NCBI GenBank assembly: GCA_947625135.1
Contig: CANQNE010000012.1
Coordinates: forward strand, 1 to 63,382
Direction: 5' to 3'
DNA length: 63,382 bases
Source of the DNA: an uncultured Lachnospiraceae bacterium
Lineage (GTDB): Bacteria; Bacillota; Clostridia; Lachnospirales; Lachnospiraceae
Every line of letters begins with the position of its first letter. Positions within the stretch are counted from its first letter, which is position 1. Positions 24,790-34,458 of this stretch are shown here, in pieces. The notes below the pieces were generated by a model that was not told the DNA's origin, ran no database searches, and saw only the letters and a list, made by a program, of their open reading frames with translations. The translations under genes and the position numbers were made by a program.

Positions 24790-26023
24790 AAATCTGGGCA
24801 TTAAGCTTGTGGCGGTCATCTTTGCCGTCCTCCTTTGGCTGATCGTAGTCAATGTGAATAATCCTCTGAGCAGCGATGCGTTTACAGTGCCGGTAACGCT
24901 GAAAAACGCGGCTACCGTTACGGACGCGGGCATGATCTATGAGATTTTGGATGAATCCGATACGGTTACCGTCACAGTGCGGGCTCCGAGACTGGTGCTG
25001 GAGGAGATTGAGGCATCCGATCTGACTGTGGTGGCGGATTTCAATAATATTACCCAGATGGGTACGATCCCTCTGGAAGTATCTGTCAAGGAAAAGCAGC
25101 GTAAGATCGACAGCATGATCCTGAGCCATACCAACCTTCTTGTGAGCCTGGAAGAGGCGAAAACAAAAGAGTTTAATGTGACGCTGGAGACAGAAGGAAC
25201 GCCGGCGGAAGGCTACACGGTAGGGTATACGGCAGTTACACCCAATCTGGTTACGGTGACGGGTCCTGCCAGCGTGGTGGACCAGATCAGCCGGCTGGTT
25301 GTAAAGGTATCTGTGGATGATCGCAGCACCACCATGCGCACCAAAGCCCTTGTCCTTCTGGAAAAGAGCAATGGCGAGGAATTGTCGGACAGCCGTGTGA
25401 CCTTTAGCCAGCAGGAAGTCATGACGAACGTGAACTTTTTGGAGACAAAAACGGTGGATCTGAAATTTTCTTCCGTAGGGGAATGTGCGGAGGGATATCA
25501 GCTGGCGGATATTACCAGCGATCCCACCACGGTGACCATAGCGGGAGACGGCACGGCGCTGGCACAGGTGAGTACCATAGAAATTCCGGCGGATCAGCTG
25601 GATATTACCGGCGCTTCAGAGGATGTAGTGCGGGAGATTGATATTACGCCCTACCTGCCGGATAAGGTACAGTTCCCCAGCGGCGCGGATCCAAAGGTGA
25701 CTGTGACGGCGCGGATTGAGCAGCTGGCGGAACAGCAGTTTACCGTTCCCGTGTCCAGCATCAATTTTGTAAATACCCCGGTGAATATGATGGCGCACTT
25801 TGGAAATCTGGAAAGCATCGACATTGTTCTTTCCGGAAAACGGGAGGAGCTGGATCGGATTTCCGCGGCGGATCTTCGGGTTTCCGTTGACCTGACAGGA
25901 ATCGGCCCCGGTACGAGCAGAGTGGACGTGGATGTTGTGGCGCCGGGCAATGTGAAGGTGATCGGATCGCCGTGGGTGGAAGTGACGCTGGAGTCCACCG
26001 CTGCAGGAGAAATGGTTCAGTAG
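24770..26023 (+). CDS. cdaR: CdaR, YbbR-domain regulator of CdaA
   Basis: 417 residues. One N-terminal membrane anchor (~10-30, IKLVAVIFAVLLWLIVVNV) is followed by about four extracytoplasmic YbbR repeats of ~80 residues (for example TVPVTLKNAATVTDAG, NVTLETEGTPAEGYTVG, DLKFSSVGECAEGYQLADIT, TVPVSSINFVNTPVNM). CdaR contacts CdaA and tunes its activity. The start at 24770 lies inside the end of cdaA with GGAAGGGA 10 nt before it. Confidence 0.95.
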   Translation: MKKMLTENLGIKLVAVIFAVLLWLIVVNVNNPLSSDAFTVPVTLKNAATVTDAGMIYEILDESDTVTVTVRAPRLVLEEIEASDLTVVADFNNITQMGTIPLEVSVKEKQRKIDSMILSHTNLLVSLEEAKTKEFNVTLETEGTPAEGYTVGYTAVTPNLVTVTGPASVVDQISRLVVKVSVDDRSTTMRTKALVLLEKSNGEELSDSRVTFSQQEVMTNVNFLETKTVDLKFSSVGECAEGYQLADITSDPTTVTIAGDGTALAQVSTIEIPADQLDITGASEDVVREIDITPYLPDKVQFPSGADPKVTVTARIEQLAEQQFTVPVSSINFVNTPVNMMAHFGNLESIDIVLSGKREELDRISAADLRVSVDLTGIGPGTSRVDVDVVAPGNVKVIGSPWVEVTLESTAAGEMVQ

Positions 26024-26061
26024 AAGACAGGGCGCTCCGGTATACAGGCGGGGAAAAAGGG

Positions 26062-26090
26062 TTGTTAAATTTCGGCAAAAATGGTATACT
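26062..26090 (+). promoter_or_regulatory. Promoter of the HPr gene
   Basis: TTGTTA (26062-26067) and TATACT (26085-26090) with a 17-nt spacer, 35 nt before the HPr start codon. Confidence 0.7.
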
Positions 26091-26124
26091 TTGTATAGAA
26101 GGATTTCTTGGGGAGGAAAGTAGA

Positions 26125-26388
26125 ATGGTAAGACAAAAAGTAAAAGTGAAAAATCCCACAGGACTACATCTGCGTCCTGCCGGGATATTGTGTAAAGCGG
26201 CAATGCAGTTTCGTTCTCTGACGACTTTTACGTTCCGGGAGACCACTGCCAACGCCAAAAGCGTGCTGAGCGTGCTGGGCGCCTGCGTAAAATGCGGAGA
26301 TGAGATTGAATTTGTGTGCGAGGGCGAAGATGAGGAAGAGGCTTTAAAAGCGTTGGTTGAAACAGTTGAGACAGGACTGGGTGAATAA
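26125..26388 (+). CDS. ptsH: HPr phosphocarrier protein
   Basis: 87 residues. The phosphorylatable histidine is H15 in PTGLHLRPAG, and the HprK target serine is S46 in NAKSVLSVLG. Having His15 makes it HPr and not Crh. HPr passes phosphate from EI to PTS sugar transporters and, as Ser46-P, controls CcpA. The region around S46 (SVLSVLGACVKCGDEI) has two cysteines, unusual for HPr. ptsI is not adjacent, so this may be a second HPr copy. It is transcribed alone and ends at a clear terminator. Confidence 0.93.
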   Translation: MVRQKVKVKNPTGLHLRPAGILCKAAMQFRSLTTFTFRETTANAKSVLSVLGACVKCGDEIEFVCEGEDEEEALKALVETVETGLGE

Positions 26389-26430
26389 CATAACAGTGAT
26401 CTGAACCTGTTCATATTTGGATATACCAAA

Positions 26431-26471
26431 GCTCCCCGGTCACTTGATATGTGCCGGGGATTCTTTGTTTT
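26431..26471 (+). terminator. Terminator of the HPr gene
   Basis: CCCCGGTCAC (26434-26443) pairs with GTGCCGGGG (26451-26459), one bulge, followed by ATTCTTTGTTTTT. Confidence 0.85.
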
Positions 26472-26521
26472 TGAGACGATTGCGAAGAAAGGATTCGTTA
26501 CGGCAGAAAGGAAGGTCGGAT

Positions 26522-27505
26522 ATGACAAAGTTGTATATTGTGATCCCCTGTTACAATGAAGAGGAAGTGCTGCAGGAGACTTCCCGCCGGCTGAAGGAAA
26601 AGATGCAGAGTCTGGAACAGGCCGGACGGATCACGCCGGACAGTCATATTGTGTTTGTGGACGATGGTTCCAAGGATCGTACATGGGAGATTATTTCCCG
26701 CCTGCATCAGGAGGATCCGCTGTATTCCGGCGTCAAGCTGTCCCGGAACAGAGGACACCAGAATGCGCTTTTGGCGGGATTGTACAGTGTAAAGGATCTG
26801 GCGGACGCGGTAATCTCCATGGATGCGGATCTGCAGGATGATATCGACGCCGTGGACGGGTTTCTGGATAAATTTCAGGAGGGCGCCGAGGTCGTGTATG
26901 GTGTGCGCAGTTCCAGAAAAAAAGATACCTTTTTCAAAAAGTTTACGGCGGAGTCCTTCTACAAATTGATGAATTTTATGGGCGCCGACGTGGTGTTCAA
27001 CCATGCGGACTACCGGCTGCTCAGCAACCGCGCCCTCAACGGGCTTTTTGAATTTAAAGAAGTGAATCTTTTCCTCCGGGGCATTGTCCCGATGGTAGGC
27101 TACAAGTCGGATGTGGTGTACTATGAACGGGCGGAGCGCTTTGCGGGAGAAAGCAAATATCCTCTGAAAAAGATGATGGCGTTTGCCTTTGAGGGGATTA
27201 CTTCCCTGAGCATCAGGCCGATCCGGATGATCATCACCATCGGCTTTGCCATGCTGTTTGTCAGCATAGCCCTGCTGATCTATTTCTTTGTTCAGCACGC
27301 CATGGGACATACGGTGGCAGGCTGGACAAGCATGATCGTTTCCATCTGGGCGATCGGCGCGCTGCAGCTGATCAGCATCGGCGTGATCGGGGAATACATC
27401 GGCAAGGTGTATCTGGAGACAAAGGAGCGCCCCCGCTTTATTATTGATACGTTCCTCCATGAGGATCAGGAAAAGAGCGGAGTGACGGAGAAGAACGGGA
27501 AATAA
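26522..27505 (+). CDS. GtrB-like family 2 glycosyltransferase with two C-terminal membrane helices
   Basis: 327 residues. The GT-A domain (~1-230) starts LYIVIPCYNEEEVL and has the DxD motif in SMDADLQDD. Two membrane helices follow at ~238-262 and ~275-300, the layout of bactoprenol glucosyl/mannosyl transferases (GtrB, DPM1 group). These put a hexose from a nucleotide sugar on undecaprenyl phosphate on the cytosolic side. The ATG at 26522 is preceded by AAGGAAGG. It is the first gene of the polysaccharide run and could supply a lipid-linked donor for side-branch decoration. Confidence 0.9.
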   Translation: MTKLYIVIPCYNEEEVLQETSRRLKEKMQSLEQAGRITPDSHIVFVDDGSKDRTWEIISRLHQEDPLYSGVKLSRNRGHQNALLAGLYSVKDLADAVISMDADLQDDIDAVDGFLDKFQEGAEVVYGVRSSRKKDTFFKKFTAESFYKLMNFMGADVVFNHADYRLLSNRALNGLFEFKEVNLFLRGIVPMVGYKSDVVYYERAERFAGESKYPLKKMMAFAFEGITSLSIRPIRMIITIGFAMLFVSIALLIYFFVQHAMGHTVAGWTSMIVSIWAIGALQLISIGVIGEYIGKVYLETKERPRFIIDTFLHEDQEKSGVTEKNGK

Positions 27506-27550
27506 CCGGTCTGATGATACCAATGAGAGCTGGAAAGGCATGGTTGATTG

Positions 27551-28666
27551 ATGAAAGTTGCGATTGTACATGACTGGCTGACGATATACGGCGGTTCGGA
27601 GAGCATTATCAGGATCTTGCACAGTCTGTTTCCGGACGCGCCGATCTATACGACTGTATACGACCCTGAAAATATGCCGGAGGATTTCCGGCAGATGGAT
27701 ATCCGCACCTCTTTTCTGCAGAAGATGCCTTTTGCAAAAAAGAAGTACACCTCCTATCTGCCGCTGATGCCTTATGCTTTTGAACAGTTTGACCTCACCG
27801 GCTATGATCTGGTGATCTCTTCCAACACCTGTTGTTCCAAGGGCGTGATCACGGGGCCGGATACGCTGCATATCTGTTACTGCAATACCCCCATGCGGTA
27901 CGGATGGGAGTTTTATCATGAATATGCGGGCAGGAAAAATAAGCTGATGCGGATCTTCATTGCCTCGAAGATGAAAAATATCCGGCTGTGGGACCGGCTC
28001 AGCGCCGATCGGGTAGATACGTTTATCGCCAATTCCAAAAATGTGGCCCGGCGTATCCGCAAGCATTATCACAGAGAATCCCATGTGATCTATCCGCCGG
28101 TGCGTACAGGCATGTTTCAGAAGGGAGACAGGCAGGAAGATTTTTATCTGGCGGTTTCCAGACTGGTTCCCTACAAGCGCATCGATCTGGTGGTGGAAGC
28201 GTTTACCCAGCTGAAGCTGCCCCTGAAAGTCATCGGGGACGGCGGGGAATTTCAGGCTATCTCAGCCAAGGCGGGTCCCAATGTGGAGATGCTGGGAAGG
28301 CTGGACGACGGGCAGGTGCTTTCCTATATGCAGTCCTGCAAGGCGTTTTTGTTCCCCGGCGAAGAAGATTTTGGCATTACCCCCATTGAGGCGCAGGCAT
28401 GCGGCAGGCCGGTGATCGCCTTTGGAAAAGGCGGCGCGCTGGAAACGGTGCTGAAGGATAAAACCGGCGTATTTTTTTATGAACAGACAAAGGAAGCGGT
28501 GATGGAAGCGGTAAAGCGTTTCGAGACCATGACCTTTGACAGCGATGAGATCCGCAAACACGCCCAGTCCTTCAGCGAGGAACGGTTTACGGAGGAGCTG
28601 TACGGATTTATCATGGAGCAGTATCAGGCGTTTTTGGATCAGAGAAAGAAAGAGATCGGCGTGTAA
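27551..28666 (+). CDS. GT4 family glycosyltransferase (mannosyltransferase-like)
   Basis: 371 residues, GT-B fold. The N-terminal half begins VAIVHDWLTIYGGSESII. The C-terminal half has AVSRLVPYKRIDLVVEAF and the donor-site block FPGEEDFGITPIEAQACGRP, whose EDFGITPIEA is the GT4 E-x7-E motif. The sequence pattern resembles mannosyltransferases of O-antigen clusters (WbaZ group). With manC two positions on, GDP-mannose or GDP-rhamnose is the likely donor; the linkage cannot be told. Confidence 0.88.
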   Translation: MKVAIVHDWLTIYGGSESIIRILHSLFPDAPIYTTVYDPENMPEDFRQMDIRTSFLQKMPFAKKKYTSYLPLMPYAFEQFDLTGYDLVISSNTCCSKGVITGPDTLHICYCNTPMRYGWEFYHEYAGRKNKLMRIFIASKMKNIRLWDRLSADRVDTFIANSKNVARRIRKHYHRESHVIYPPVRTGMFQKGDRQEDFYLAVSRLVPYKRIDLVVEAFTQLKLPLKVIGDGGEFQAISAKAGPNVEMLGRLDDGQVLSYMQSCKAFLFPGEEDFGITPIEAQACGRPVIAFGKGGALETVLKDKTGVFFYEQTKEAVMEAVKRFETMTFDSDEIRKHAQSFSEERFTEELYGFIMEQYQAFLDQRKKEIGV

Positions 28667-28712
28667 TGGGCCGGGATCGCAATATAGATGAGAATGGAGT
28701 AACAGGACGGAC

Positions 28713-29783
28713 ATGGATCATATTTTTCAGGTAATTATGGCAGGGGGCGGCGGCAGCCGTTTCTGGCCCCTTTCCAGACAGGCAAGGCCCAAGCAGCTTT
28801 TGAATCTGAGCGGCAGGGATATTTTGCTCAATGAGACGATTTTGCGGATGGAGCCCCTGGTTTCCCGGGAAAATGCGTATATTGTCACCAATGAGGAGCA
28901 GTCGGAGCTTCTGAAGACCCTTTTGCTGCCTCAGGTGCCAAGGGAACAGGTGCTGATGGAGCCCATGGGCAGAAACACAGCGCCCTGTATTCTGTACGCG
29001 GCCTTAGTGCTGCACAAAAAATATGGGGACGGCGTGATGTGCGTGCTGCCGGCGGATCATCATATAGCAGATCCGGAGGGCTACCGGCGGGTGATGGAAG
29101 AGGCAGTGAGAACTGCAGAAGAGACGGAAAAGATCGTTACCATCGGCATTGTGCCGGATCATCCTGCTACCGGTTACGGCTATATTGCCTGCGGTGAAAA
29201 GTCCGGCGCCAGAGGCGCCCGCAGTGTGCTGCGATTTGTGGAAAAGCCGGCGCAGTCCGTTGCGGAGGAATATCTGGCTCAGGGAAATTATCTGTGGAAT
29301 TCCGGGGTGTTTGTGTGGAAGATCTCTGTCATCCTTTCTGCCTTTGCCCGGCTTCTGCCTGAAATGTACGAGGCCATGCAGCCGGTATATGAGGCCATCG
29401 GAACAGACCGGGAGCAGGAAACGCTCCGGCAGGTATACCCCGGGCTGCAGAATATTTCCGTGGATTACGGCATCATGGAAAAATCAGAGGATGTGCTTGT
29501 ATTTCAGGGCGATTACGGATGGAGTGATGTGGGCAGCTTAGATGCGTTGCCTGTTTTTCATAAAACCGATGACAGGGACAACCTGTTTCTGGGAGACGTA
29601 CTGGCGTTGGAGAGCAGCGGCTGTATTGTAAAAGGGCAGGATAAGCTCATTGCCCTTGTGGGCGCGGAGGATCTGATGGTCATCGATACGGAGGATGCTT
29701 TGCTGGTCTGCCCGAAAAACAGGGCGCAGGATGTGAAAAAGATCGTGGAAGCGCTGGAAAAAGCCGGTCGAAGCCAGCGGTAG
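28713..29783 (+). CDS. manC: Mannose-1-phosphate guanylyltransferase
   Basis: 356 residues: the nucleotidyltransferase part only, without the C-terminal isomerase (cupin) domain of bifunctional ManC. Motifs are IMAGGGGSRFWPLSRQARPK (GTP site), EPMGRNTAPCI, VLPADHHI, and FVEKP at the sugar-binding site. It makes GDP-mannose from mannose-1-phosphate and GTP, the substrate of the next enzyme, Gmd. Confidence 0.95.
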   Translation: MDHIFQVIMAGGGGSRFWPLSRQARPKQLLNLSGRDILLNETILRMEPLVSRENAYIVTNEEQSELLKTLLLPQVPREQVLMEPMGRNTAPCILYAALVLHKKYGDGVMCVLPADHHIADPEGYRRVMEEAVRTAEETEKIVTIGIVPDHPATGYGYIACGEKSGARGARSVLRFVEKPAQSVAEEYLAQGNYLWNSGVFVWKISVILSAFARLLPEMYEAMQPVYEAIGTDREQETLRQVYPGLQNISVDYGIMEKSEDVLVFQGDYGWSDVGSLDALPVFHKTDDRDNLFLGDVLALESSGCIVKGQDKLIALVGAEDLMVIDTEDALLVCPKNRAQDVKKIVEALEKAGRSQR

Positions 29784-29798
29784 CGGAAAGGGGAATTT

Positions 29799-30821
29799 AT
29801 GAAGCGTGCACTGATCACCGGGATTACCGGACAGGACGGATCTTATCTGGCGGAGCTTCTGCTGGAAAAGGGCTATCAGGTATACGGGCTTATGCGGAGA
29901 AAAAGCAGGGTGGATTACGGAAATGTGGGCCATCTTGTTAATCGGATCCGGTTTTTGTATGCGGATATGACGGATATCGTGTCGCTGATTTCCGCCATGA
30001 AGGTGTCTATGGCGGACGAGGTATATAATCTGGCGGCGCAGTCCTTTGTGGCTACCTCATGGGATACCCCCGTTGGGACGGCGGAGATTGACGCCATCGG
30101 TGTGACGAATATGCTGGAGGCCATCCGGATCGTAAAGCCGGAATGTCGGTTTTATCAGGCATCAACCAGCGAGATGTTCGGAAAGGTACAGTCGGTGCCC
30201 CAGAATGAGGACACCCCCTTTTATCCCAGAAGCCCTTACGGAGTAGCAAAGCTGTACGGGCACTGGATCACCAAAAATTACAGAGAGAGTTTTGGGATGT
30301 TTGCCTGCTCCGGTATTTTGTTTAATCATGAATCGGAGCGGAGAGGATTGGAATTTGTGACGAGAAAAATCACCCGGAGCGTGGCCCGGATCGCCCGGGG
30401 GCGGCAGGATCGTCTGGAGCTGGGCAATCTGTCCGCCAAGCGGGACTGGGGCCATGCGAAGGATTATGTATATGCCATGTGGCTGATGCTGCAGCAGGAA
30501 AAGCCGGACGATTATGTAATCAGCACCGGGGAGACCCGGTCAGTGCGGGATTTTGCCCACACCGCGTTTCAGGCGGTGGGCATCGATCTGATATGGCAGG
30601 GAGAGGGAATTTCGGAGAAGGGCATTGACAGCGCCACGGGAAAGACGCTCGTGTCTGTAAATCCCGAATTTTTCCGTCCCGCCGATGTGGAGATGCTGCT
30701 TGGAGATTCCGAAAAGGCCAGAAGGGTGCTGGGCTGGGAACGGCGCATTTCCTTTGAGCAGCTTGTAAAGGGCATGGTGGAGAATGATCTGCGGCTGACA
30801 GCCGGGGAGGATAACCTGTGA
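29799..30821 (+). CDS. gmd: GDP-mannose 4,6-dehydratase
   Basis: 340 residues. The Rossmann start is [18 protein letters not shown], and the active site has Thr-Ser-Glu (QASTSEMFG) with Tyr-x3-Lys ([10 protein letters not shown]), as in Gmd. [19 protein letters not shown] is a Gmd signature. It converts GDP-mannose to GDP-4-keto-6-deoxy-D-mannose. Its stop overlaps the start of the reductase gene (GTGA), so the two products are made together. Confidence 0.96.
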   Translation: MKRALITGITGQDGSYLAELLLEKGYQVYGLMRRKSRVDYGNVGHLVNRIRFLYADMTDIVSLISAMKVSMADEVYNLAAQSFVATSWDTPVGTAEIDAIGVTNMLEAIRIVKPECRFYQASTSEMFGKVQSVPQNEDTPFYPRSPYGVAKLYGHWITKNYRESFGMFACSGILFNHESERRGLEFVTRKITRSVARIARGRQDRLELGNLSAKRDWGHAKDYVYAMWLMLQQEKPDDYVISTGETRSVRDFAHTAFQAVGIDLIWQGEGISEKGIDSATGKTLVSVNPEFFRPADVEMLLGDSEKARRVLGWERRISFEQLVKGMVENDLRLTAGEDNL

Positions 30822-31822
30822 GGGTACTGGTAACCGGAGCGGGGGGCTTTGCAGGCGCGCATGTATGCGCCTGCCTGCTGAAGAATACCGGCTTATGGAA
30901 GAATATCAGGCTTTTTGCCGGCGTCTATGACGAAAAGGAACAGACGGGGTTTTTGAAAGGGCTGGAGGAGTATGCCGCCATAACAGAAGAAGATTCCAGA
31001 ATCCGGATCCTGCGGACGGATCTGACGAACCCTGCGGAAGCGGACAGAATGGCGGCGGAGGCAAGACCGGATTATGTACTCCATCTGGCGGCGCAGTCCA
31101 GTGTTTCCCTGTCCTTTCAAAAGCCGGAGCTGACCATGGCGGTGAACGTGGATGGTACGGCCAACCTGCTTGCCGCCCTCAGAAGGCACAGTCCGAAGGC
31201 GCGGATCCTCATCGTGGGCAGCGCGGATCAGTACGGCAATGTGGAAGAAAGCCGGCAGCCCATCAAAGAGACGGAGCCTCTTGCGGGGCAGAGCCCATAC
31301 GGAGAATCCAAGATTCTGCAGGAGCGTCTGGCGCTGGACTGTGTAACGCGGTACGGACAGGATATCCTGCTTGTGCGGGCGGCGCCCCATATCGGAAGAG
31401 GGCAGTCCCGGAGATTTGTGATCGCCGACTGGACGGCTCAGATCCGGGAAATGCAGGAGGGAAAGCGGCCCCATAAGCTGACCGTTGGGAATACAAATGT
31501 GATCCGCGATATGACGGATGTGCGGGATATTGTTTCCGCCTATCTGCTGCTCCTGAAGAAAGGAAAATCCGGGGAGATCTACAATGTGGGCTCCGGCAAA
31601 GGCGTCCGGCTCTCAGATATCCCGCCTGTGCTGGCGCGGATCGCAGGGATTTCCGATCTGGAGCTTCAGATCGATCCGGACCGGTTCCGTCCGGCGGATA
31701 TTCCCGTGCTGGTTGCGGATAATACAAAGCTGCGGGCCTGTACAGGCTGGCAGCCCCAATATACATTGGAGCAGACATTAACAGACCTGCTTTACGGTGA
31801 CGAAGAAATCGATAAGAAATGA
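30818..31822 (+). CDS. rmd: GDP-4-keto-6-deoxy-D-mannose reductase (GDP-D-rhamnose forming)
   Basis: 334 residues, extended SDR fold. NAD(P) binding is [19 protein letters not shown], the catalytic Tyr-x3-Lys is [11 protein letters not shown], and [11 protein letters not shown] is the sugar-site strand. Placement directly after gmd with a 4-nt overlap and the start GTG fits Rmd, which gives GDP-D-rhamnose. A GDP-fucose synthase (Fcl) would use the same substrate and is the main alternative, but the length and sequence flow are closer to Rmd. Confidence 0.82.
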   Translation: MRVLVTGAGGFAGAHVCACLLKNTGLWKNIRLFAGVYDEKEQTGFLKGLEEYAAITEEDSRIRILRTDLTNPAEADRMAAEARPDYVLHLAAQSSVSLSFQKPELTMAVNVDGTANLLAALRRHSPKARILIVGSADQYGNVEESRQPIKETEPLAGQSPYGESKILQERLALDCVTRYGQDILLVRAAPHIGRGQSRRFVIADWTAQIREMQEGKRPHKLTVGNTNVIRDMTDVRDIVSAYLLLLKKGKSGEIYNVGSGKGVRLSDIPPVLARIAGISDLELQIDPDRFRPADIPVLVADNTKLRACTGWQPQYTLEQTLTDLLYGDEEIDKK

Positions 31823-31892
31823 ACGATGCCAGACGCGAAGCATTTGGCGGACGCGTGTGGATGGATCAGTAAACAGAAAGGAAGAGAACACT

Positions 31893-32771
31893 ATGAAAGG
31901 AATTATTTTGGCCGGCGGCTCCGGAACAAGATTATATCCGCTGACGATGGTTACCTCCAAGCAGCTTTTGCCGGTATATGACAAGCCGATGATCTATTAT
32001 CCCCTGTCTACCTTGATGCTGGCAGGGATCCGGGATATTCTGATCATCTCTACTCCTCAGGACCTGCCGAATTTTGAGCGGCTTCTGGGAGACGGCTCCC
32101 GGTACGGTATTCATCTGCAGTACGCAGTGCAGCCTTCTCCCGACGGACTGGCGCAGGCGTTCCTCATCGGAGAGGAATTTATTGACGGCGATTCCTGTGC
32201 CATGGTACTGGGGGACAATATCTTTTATGGAAACGGCCTGAAGAAGCATTTGCGGACAGCGGCGGCCAGACAGGAGGGGGCTACCGTGTTTGGGTATTAT
32301 GTGGAGGATCCGGAGCGGTTCGGTATCGTGGAATTTGATGAAGAAGGCAAGGCCATCTCCATTGAAGAAAAGCCCGCTCATCCAAAGTCCAATTACTGTG
32401 TCACAGGCTTGTATTTTTATGACGATCAGGTATGCCGGCTGGCCCATCAGATCAAACCTTCCGCCAGAGGAGAGCTGGAGATCACGGATCTGAACCGGCT
32501 GTATCTGGAACAGGGAAAGCTGAATGTGGTGACGCTGGGCAGAGGCTATGCGTGGCTGGATACAGGCACCATCGACTCATTGTTTGACGCAACGGATTTC
32601 GTTCGGGTAGTAGAGGATCGTCAGGGCATTAAGATTTCGGCAGTGGAGGAGATCGCCTACAAAAACGGCTGGATTTCCAAAGAGGAGCTGGTGGCTTCTG
32701 CAGCGTTGTACGGGAAATCACCTTACGGTCAACATCTGCAGAATGTGGCGGACAATAAATATCAGTATTGA
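31893..32771 (+). CDS. rmlA: Glucose-1-phosphate thymidylyltransferase
   Basis: 292 residues. The nucleotide site is [18 protein letters not shown], with [28 protein letters not shown] and the later [13 protein letters not shown], all RmlA. It makes dTDP-glucose from dTTP and glucose-1-phosphate, the first step to dTDP-L-rhamnose. The ATG at 31893 follows GAAAGGAAGAG; an upstream in-frame codon at 31797 lies inside the previous gene and is not used. rmlC follows after 17 nt. Confidence 0.97.
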   Translation: MKGIILAGGSGTRLYPLTMVTSKQLLPVYDKPMIYYPLSTLMLAGIRDILIISTPQDLPNFERLLGDGSRYGIHLQYAVQPSPDGLAQAFLIGEEFIDGDSCAMVLGDNIFYGNGLKKHLRTAAARQEGATVFGYYVEDPERFGIVEFDEEGKAISIEEKPAHPKSNYCVTGLYFYDDQVCRLAHQIKPSARGELEITDLNRLYLEQGKLNVVTLGRGYAWLDTGTIDSLFDATDFVRVVEDRQGIKISAVEEIAYKNGWISKEELVASAALYGKSPYGQHLQNVADNKYQY

Positions 32772-32788
32772 TTGAAATGGAGGAGAGT

Positions 32789-33346
32789 ATGAATCTGATC
32801 AAGACCAATGTGCTGGACGTTTATATCCTGGAGCCCAAAGTGTTCGGCGACAATCGGGGCTGGTTTATGGAAAGCTGGTCCAAAAAGACAATGGAAGAGG
32901 CAGGGCTGCATTACGATTTTGTGCAGGACAATCATTCTTATTCCGCTCAGAAGGGCGTCCTCAGGGGGCTTCATTTTCAAAAGGGCGCGGATGCTCAGGC
33001 AAAGCTGGTGCGCTGCGCAAAGGGTGCTGTACTGGATGTGGCGGTGGATATGCGCAAAGGCTCTCCCACCTACAAAAAATGGGTGGCTGTGGAGCTGTCG
33101 GCGGAAAATTATCGTCAGCTGCTGATCCCCAGAGGGTTCCTGCACGGCTTTGTGACTTTGACGGACGAGGTAGAGTTCCTGTATAAAGCGGATCAGTTTT
33201 ATGCCCCTCAGGCCGACCGGAACATCCGCTGGAATGATCCGGAGATCGGGGTGGACTGGGGGATCGAGAACCCCATTCTCTCGGAAAAGGACGCCAATGC
33301 GCCGTTTCTTTCGGAAAGCGACATAGATTTTGTATATGAACAATAA
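32789..33346 (+). CDS. rmlC: dTDP-4-dehydrorhamnose 3,5-epimerase
   Basis: 185 residues, cupin fold. The family blocks are FGDNRGWFMESWSKKTMEE, DNHSYSAQKGVLRGLHFQKG (catalytic His in RGLHFQ), AVLDVAVDMRKGSPTYKKW and IPRGFLHGFVTLTDEVEFLY. Third step in the rhamnose pathway. GGAGG lies 6 nt before the ATG at 32789. Confidence 0.97.
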   Translation: MNLIKTNVLDVYILEPKVFGDNRGWFMESWSKKTMEEAGLHYDFVQDNHSYSAQKGVLRGLHFQKGADAQAKLVRCAKGAVLDVAVDMRKGSPTYKKWVAVELSAENYRQLLIPRGFLHGFVTLTDEVEFLYKADQFYAPQADRNIRWNDPEIGVDWGIENPILSEKDANAPFLSESDIDFVYEQ

Positions 33347-33361
33347 AAAATGGAGGATACT

Positions 33362-34381
33362 ATGAAGATCATCGTAACGGGAGGCGCCGGTTTTATCGGC
33401 GGAAATTTTGTACATTTAATGGTAAATCAATATCCGGAGGACGACATTATCTGTCTGGATAAGCTGACTTATGCCGGCAACATGGAAACGCTGGAGCCGG
33501 TGATGGACAGGCCGAATTTTAAATTTGTGAAGGGAGATATTGCGGACCGGGATTTTGTATACCGGCTGTTTGAGGAAGAGAAGCCGGATGTGGTGATCAA
33601 TTTCGCGGCGGAGAGCCACGTGGATCGTTCCATTTCCGATCCGGGTATTTTTCTCCAGACAAATGTGATCGGTACCGGCGTGCTGCTGGACGCCTGCCGG
33701 GTGTACGGGATTCAGCGCTATCATCAGGTTTCCACGGATGAGGTATACGGGGATCTGCCTTTAGACAGACCGGATCTGTTCTTTACGGAGGAAACGCCCC
33801 TGCATACTTCCAGCCCCTACAGCGCTTCCAAAGCCTCGGCTGATCTGCTTGTGATGGCCTATCACAGGACCTTTGGGATTCCCGTGACGATTTCTCGATG
33901 CTCCAACAATTACGGCCCCTATCATTTTCCGGAGAAGCTGATTCCCCTGATGATCGCCAACGCCCTGAACGACAAGCCCCTGCCTGTGTACGGCAAGGGC
34001 GAGAATGTGCGCGACTGGCTGTATGTGGAGGATCACTGCCGGGCCATTGACCTGATCGTCCGCAAGGGAAAAGAAGGGGAAGTATACAACATCGGCGGGC
34101 ACAATGAGCGCACCAATCTGGAAGTGGTGAAGACGGTTCTGAAGGAGCTTGGCAAGGGCGAAGAACTGATTACTTATGTGACGGACCGCCCCGGTCATGA
34201 CATGCGCTATGCCATCGATCCCACAAAGATCCATCGGGAGCTTGGCTGGCTGCCGGAGACAAAATTTGAGGACGGCATCAAAAAGACCGTCCGCTGGTAT
34301 CTGGACAACAAGCCCTGGTGGGAGAACATCATCAGCGGCGAATATCAGAATTATTATGAAAAGATGTACAAAAACAGATGA
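33362..34381 (+). CDS. rmlB: dTDP-glucose 4,6-dehydratase
   Basis: 339 residues. NAD binding is [18 protein letters not shown], with [22 protein letters not shown] (Thr/Asp/Glu) and [14 protein letters not shown] (Tyr-x3-Lys), the RmlB catalytic set. Second step of dTDP-L-rhamnose synthesis. GGAGG fits the ATG at 33362 and is too close to the ATG at 33350. Confidence 0.97.
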   Translation: MKIIVTGGAGFIGGNFVHLMVNQYPEDDIICLDKLTYAGNMETLEPVMDRPNFKFVKGDIADRDFVYRLFEEEKPDVVINFAAESHVDRSISDPGIFLQTNVIGTGVLLDACRVYGIQRYHQVSTDEVYGDLPLDRPDLFFTEETPLHTSSPYSASKASADLLVMAYHRTFGIPVTISRCSNNYGPYHFPEKLIPLMIANALNDKPLPVYGKGENVRDWLYVEDHCRAIDLIVRKGKEGEVYNIGGHNERTNLEVVKTVLKELGKGEELITYVTDRPGHDMRYAIDPTKIHRELGWLPETKFEDGIKKTVRWYLDNKPWWENIISGEYQNYYEKMYKNR

Positions 34382-34458
34382 TCGGCCAGACTGCCGCAGC
34401 TGTCCTGCCGGGCAGGAGGGCGCGGAACTGCCAGGACTGATCAGAAAGGTTTGAGAAT

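Noticed and set aside
25972-26124. Longer HPr reading (138 residues)
   Set aside because: The extension overlaps cdaR and includes the HPr promoter; the 87-residue form is the normal HPr.
26498-28084. 528-residue minus-strand frame across the first two glycosyltransferase genes
   Set aside because: Spans two well-supported plus-strand genes; composition typical of a shadow frame.
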